A stretch of DNA of 64,000 nucleotides from Chryseobacterium sp. JV274 (lineage in GTDB: Bacteria > Bacteroidota > Bacteroidia > Flavobacteriales > Weeksellaceae): contig NZ_LR824569.1 of the NCBI RefSeq assembly GCF_903969135.1, positions 372,001-436,000 of the forward strand, read 5' to 3'. Below are positions 62,294 to 64,000 of this stretch, piece after piece. Each line of letters opens with the position of its first letter. Position 1 is the stretch's first letter. The notes below the pieces were generated by a model. That model ran no database searches and was not told the origin of the DNA. It saw nothing but the letters and a program-made list of their open reading frames with translations. A program made the translations under genes and the position numbers.

Positions 62294-62592
62294 AGTTTGC
62301 TCAGGATTTTTTTGTCAATATAGAATGTTCCAAAAGGAATAAAACAGGCAAGAATTACTTTCCATGTTATTTCTTTAAATTTCCAGCTTTGTTCTACGCC
62401 GACACTCAGCGTATTGAACAGAAAAAGCAGGAATAATGTTCCATGAACGGGGCCTATTAATCGTACAAATAATGGGTTCCCCATCCAGTATTTCATAGGA
62501 ACGGCAATGCATATTAAACTTAGCAGTGAAATGCCTTCCAGAATCGCCAGAATTCTTAGCCGGCCGATTTTTGTTTTGAATAAATCCATCAT
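62290..62592 (-). CDS. DUF3817 membrane protein
   Basis: About 100 residues from the first of two adjacent ATGs, at 62592. A longer frame to 62637 overlaps the upstream gene. Three hydrophobic spans. Family wording is GRLRILAILEGISLLSLI and GPVHGTLFLLFLF with the conserved Gly-Pro-x-His. The function is unknown. It is between the four-helix membrane protein gene (2-bp gap) and the rhodanese pseudogene (4-bp overlap), so it forms part of a three-gene operon. Confidence 0.82.
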   Translation of the reverse strand: MMDLFKTKIGRLRILAILEGISLLSLICIAVPMKYWMGNPLFVRLIGPVHGTLFLLFLFNTLSVGVEQSWKFKEITWKVILACFIPFGTFYIDKKILSKL

Positions 62593-62594
62593 AA

Positions 62595-63053
62595 TTATCT
62601 GAAATAAGGTCTGTTTGCTAAAGGAGAAAAAGGCCACGGAACAGCAATGAAAATAATGATCAGTGCTATAGAAAACCAGATGCCCATGGTTTTAAATTTG
62701 TCTTTGTCTGAAGGTTTTCTTTTGGCTAAAGCGGAACCGATAGTGATCATCACAACAGCTGTAATCATCAATGAAATATGAATCAACCCGAAAAACAGGT
62801 GTTCAAAAGATTCTTTGGCTTCATTAAAATTTTTCCAAAAATATTGGACCACAGGACTTTTGAAATAGAATATCATTCCGATAATTAATTGTACATGAGC
62901 TATTGTAGCCGTCCAGTGTCTCACAGCGTTATCAGTTCCGGTAAATTTCCTGTCGGAGGAATATCCTTTATAAGAGCGGAAGATTGCATACATCAGGCTT
63001 ATTAAAACCAGCCAGCGGGTCTGAGAATGTAAAAAAGTTAAGGTTTGATACAT
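62595..63053 (-). CDS. Four-helix membrane protein (cytochrome b561-like)
   Basis: 152 residues with four membrane helices. Histidines on helices (FLHSQTRWLVLI, HWTATIAHVQLIIGM and FEHLFFGLIHISLM) are placed as in small haem-b membrane cytochromes. No electron-transfer partner is encoded nearby. First gene of the operon with DUF3817 and the rhodanese pseudogene. Its upstream region holds a long perfect palindrome next to a TetR gene. Confidence 0.7.
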   Translation of the reverse strand: MYQTLTFLHSQTRWLVLISLMYAIFRSYKGYSSDRKFTGTDNAVRHWTATIAHVQLIIGMIFYFKSPVVQYFWKNFNEAKESFEHLFFGLIHISLMITAVVMITIGSALAKRKPSDKDKFKTMGIWFSIALIIIFIAVPWPFSPLANRPYFR

Positions 63054-63085
63054 TGTTTATTTTTTTGAACAGAGCAAAGGTATAA

Positions 63086-63113
63086 TAAAAACATACTAAT
63101 TAGTATGTTTTTA
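63086..63113. promoter_or_regulatory. 28-bp perfect palindrome, candidate TetR operator
   Basis: An AT-flanked palindrome with core CATACTAATTAGTATG, 33 bp before the start of the four-helix membrane gene and 11 bp beyond the stop of the TetR gene. The size and core fit TetR-family operators. Because it lies after a stop and has T runs, it could also work as a terminator of the TetR gene. Confidence 0.6.
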
Positions 63114-63123
63114 GTCAAAAAAA

Positions 63124-63714
63124 TTATTGAAGGGTTTTAAAATACGATTTAAGTCCTTTTAAATAAACAAGATATACCTCTTTAGAATTTTCAACTTTTC
63201 CAAGGTTTCGGACACCCCAATAGCCGGAAATGACAAAAATGCTTACTTCTCTTGCACTTATATCTTTCTTAATGATTCCTGCTTCCTTACCTTTTTCTAT
63301 ACTTTCTGCGAAAGCATTTTCCCATTCTTTTGAAAGTTCGTGCAAAGCTTGAGTAAAGGCGTTGTGCCATGGCGCCATTTGCTGTACAAAATTAGAAGTA
63401 GGACAGCCATATTCAACTTTTAAAAAGTCAGTTTCCATCAGAAGGTTGTAGATGATCTCATAAATATTATCCAATGGATTTTTATTATTCTGAAGAGATT
63501 CAATGAAGTTGCGTCTGAAATTGGGTTTCATCAATTCATTGATAATAGCCAGTCCCATTTCATCTTTGGTTTTAAAATGATAATAAAAGGCCCCCTTCGT
63601 CACCTGAGTCGTTGCAATAATCTCATCAATGCTTGTAGTCTGGAAACCTTTCACATAGATCAATTCGAACGCTTTCTGGAGAATAGTAAGACGGGTAGCT
63701 TCTGATTTCTTCAT
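63124..63714 (-). CDS. TetR/AcrR-family regulator
   Basis: 196 residues. N-terminal HTH (about 8-55) with GFQTTSIDEIIATTQVTKGA and FYYHFKTKDEMGLAI. The helical C-terminal ligand domain is Leu- and Lys-rich. It lies upstream of the membrane-protein operon on the same strand, with a 28-bp palindrome between, and is divergent from an MFS transporter. It could control either or both. A second palindrome (TATCAT-N4-ATGATA) lies on the transporter side at 63767-63782. Confidence 0.9.
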   Translation of the reverse strand: MKKSEATRLTILQKAFELIYVKGFQTTSIDEIIATTQVTKGAFYYHFKTKDEMGLAIINELMKPNFRRNFIESLQNNKNPLDNIYEIIYNLLMETDFLKVEYGCPTSNFVQQMAPWHNAFTQALHELSKEWENAFAESIEKGKEAGIIKKDISAREVSIFVISGYWGVRNLGKVENSKEVYLVYLKGLKSYFKTLQ

Positions 63715-63766
63715 TAAAATAGCTGATTATTCTACAAAGGAACAAATTTTAAATTTAAAATAAAAC

Positions 63767-63782
63767 TATCATTATTATGATA
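63767..63782. promoter_or_regulatory. Palindrome between TetR and MFS genes
   Basis: TATCAT-TATT-ATGATA, a perfect 6+6 inverted repeat. It is unlike the 28-bp palindrome on the other side of the TetR gene, so at most one of them is likely to be its operator. Confidence 0.35.
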
Positions 63783-63863
63783 CATTGATACAATTTAAAT
63801 AATTTTTATAATACAATTATTCGTCGGAAATTTGCCTTGTCAATATCAACAAAATACAAGACA

Positions 63864-64000
63864 ATGAATTATCAAAAAGAAATACAGATTAATACTGCAA
63901 CACAGGCTGCTAAAAAAGGTCTCCCTGCAGCTTTATGGGCATTAACGATAAGTGCCTTTGGAATAGGAACTACGGAATTTGTAATTGTAGGCCTGCTTCC
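63864..64000 (+). CDS. MFS transporter, N-terminal part (continues outside window)
   Basis: The frame starts at an ATG and is open to the window edge, giving 45 residues. A hydrophilic N-terminus is followed by the first membrane helix (LWALTISAFGIGTTEFVIVG), which has the look of DHA1-type MFS exporters of the AraJ/chloramphenicol-efflux type. A short polar stretch with a GLP turn ends the visible part. It is divergent from a TetR regulator, the usual arrangement for an efflux pump under TetR control. Confidence 0.75.
   Translation, partial: MNYQKEIQINTATQAAKKGLPAALWALTISAFGIGTTEFVIVGLL

Noticed and set aside
1..64000. CRISPR arrays, tRNA or rRNA genes
   Set aside because: No regularly spaced identical repeats, no cloverleaf-like stretches and no conserved rRNA segments were seen. 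The 29-bp phasing before satD involves only three palindromes without spacers of constant size and no cas genes.
1..64000. Insertion sequences or prophage genes
   Set aside because: No transposase, integrase or phage structural motif appears in any long frame. The repeats found are short and non-coding.

Overview
The window looks like chromosome from a Chryseobacterium-type flavobacterium (Bacteroidota, Flavobacteriales, Weeksellaceae). The signs are low GC, start sites mostly without Shine-Dalgarno sequences, promoters with the TAnnTTTG -7 box, secreted proteins ending in type IX secretion (T9SS) sorting domains, and Bacteroidetes families such as PorT-like barrels, SatD/DUF3307 and bacillithiol proteins. 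I see no prophage, insertion sequence, CRISPR array, rRNA or tRNA. Both ends cut genes: a Sel1-repeat protein at the left and an MFS transporter at the right.

Layout. 1-3.4 kb: Sel1 protein, TPR histidine kinase and LuxR-type response regulator. 3.4-6 kb: one secreted protein and two lipoproteins of unknown function. 6-8.7 kb: thrS-infC, with infC probably starting at an ATA codon. 9-12 kb: M19 dipeptidase, a structured repeat, and an unrecognised helical protein. 12-16.7 kb: leuACDB. 16.7-19.5 kb: MazG-like pyrophosphohydrolase, thioredoxin-like protein, DUF4230 and a TonB-C-like protein. 19.5-20.7 kb: a TNT-like (NAD glycohydrolase toxin) lipoprotein with a candidate immunity gene. 21-28 kb: a secreted metalloprotease, DinB protein, acyl-CoA dehydrogenase and secreted nuclease. 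28.3-33.4 kb: satD-DUF3307, purC, purF and a glycerophosphodiesterase.

33.5-38.1 kb holds five tandem outer-membrane beta-barrel paralogues. Each has its own terminator and a sigma-54-like -24/-12 element upstream. A sixth unit in the array has the promoter and terminator but no plausible reading frame, so it may be a sigma-54-dependent small RNA. This is the most unusual structure in the window.

38.3-45 kb: aroB, a pseudouridine synthase, pncA, a DEAD-box helicase and a bacillithiol-linked operon (YfiT/BstA, DUF1569, YtxJ, Crp/Fnr). 45-47.6 kb: divergent MocR regulator and EamA exporter. 47.9-53.8 kb: a stress island with two Crp/Fnr regulators, a DUF892 protein, two small unknown proteins, a large catalase and a CinA-like protein. 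A Crp/Fnr-type palindrome lies at a class II position before the DUF892 gene. 53.8-59.1 kb: an AraC regulator divergent from an exported flavodoxin-RidA fusion, then a MocR regulator divergent from a cupin/DapA-like/thioredoxin operon. 59.3-64 kb: a PNPOx-family stress protein, AraC regulator, nitrilase, a rhodanese gene inactivated by two substitutions, two small membrane proteins, a TetR regulator with a long palindrome nearby, and the MFS start.

All calls come from reading motifs and repeats by eye. No database search or structure prediction was run.
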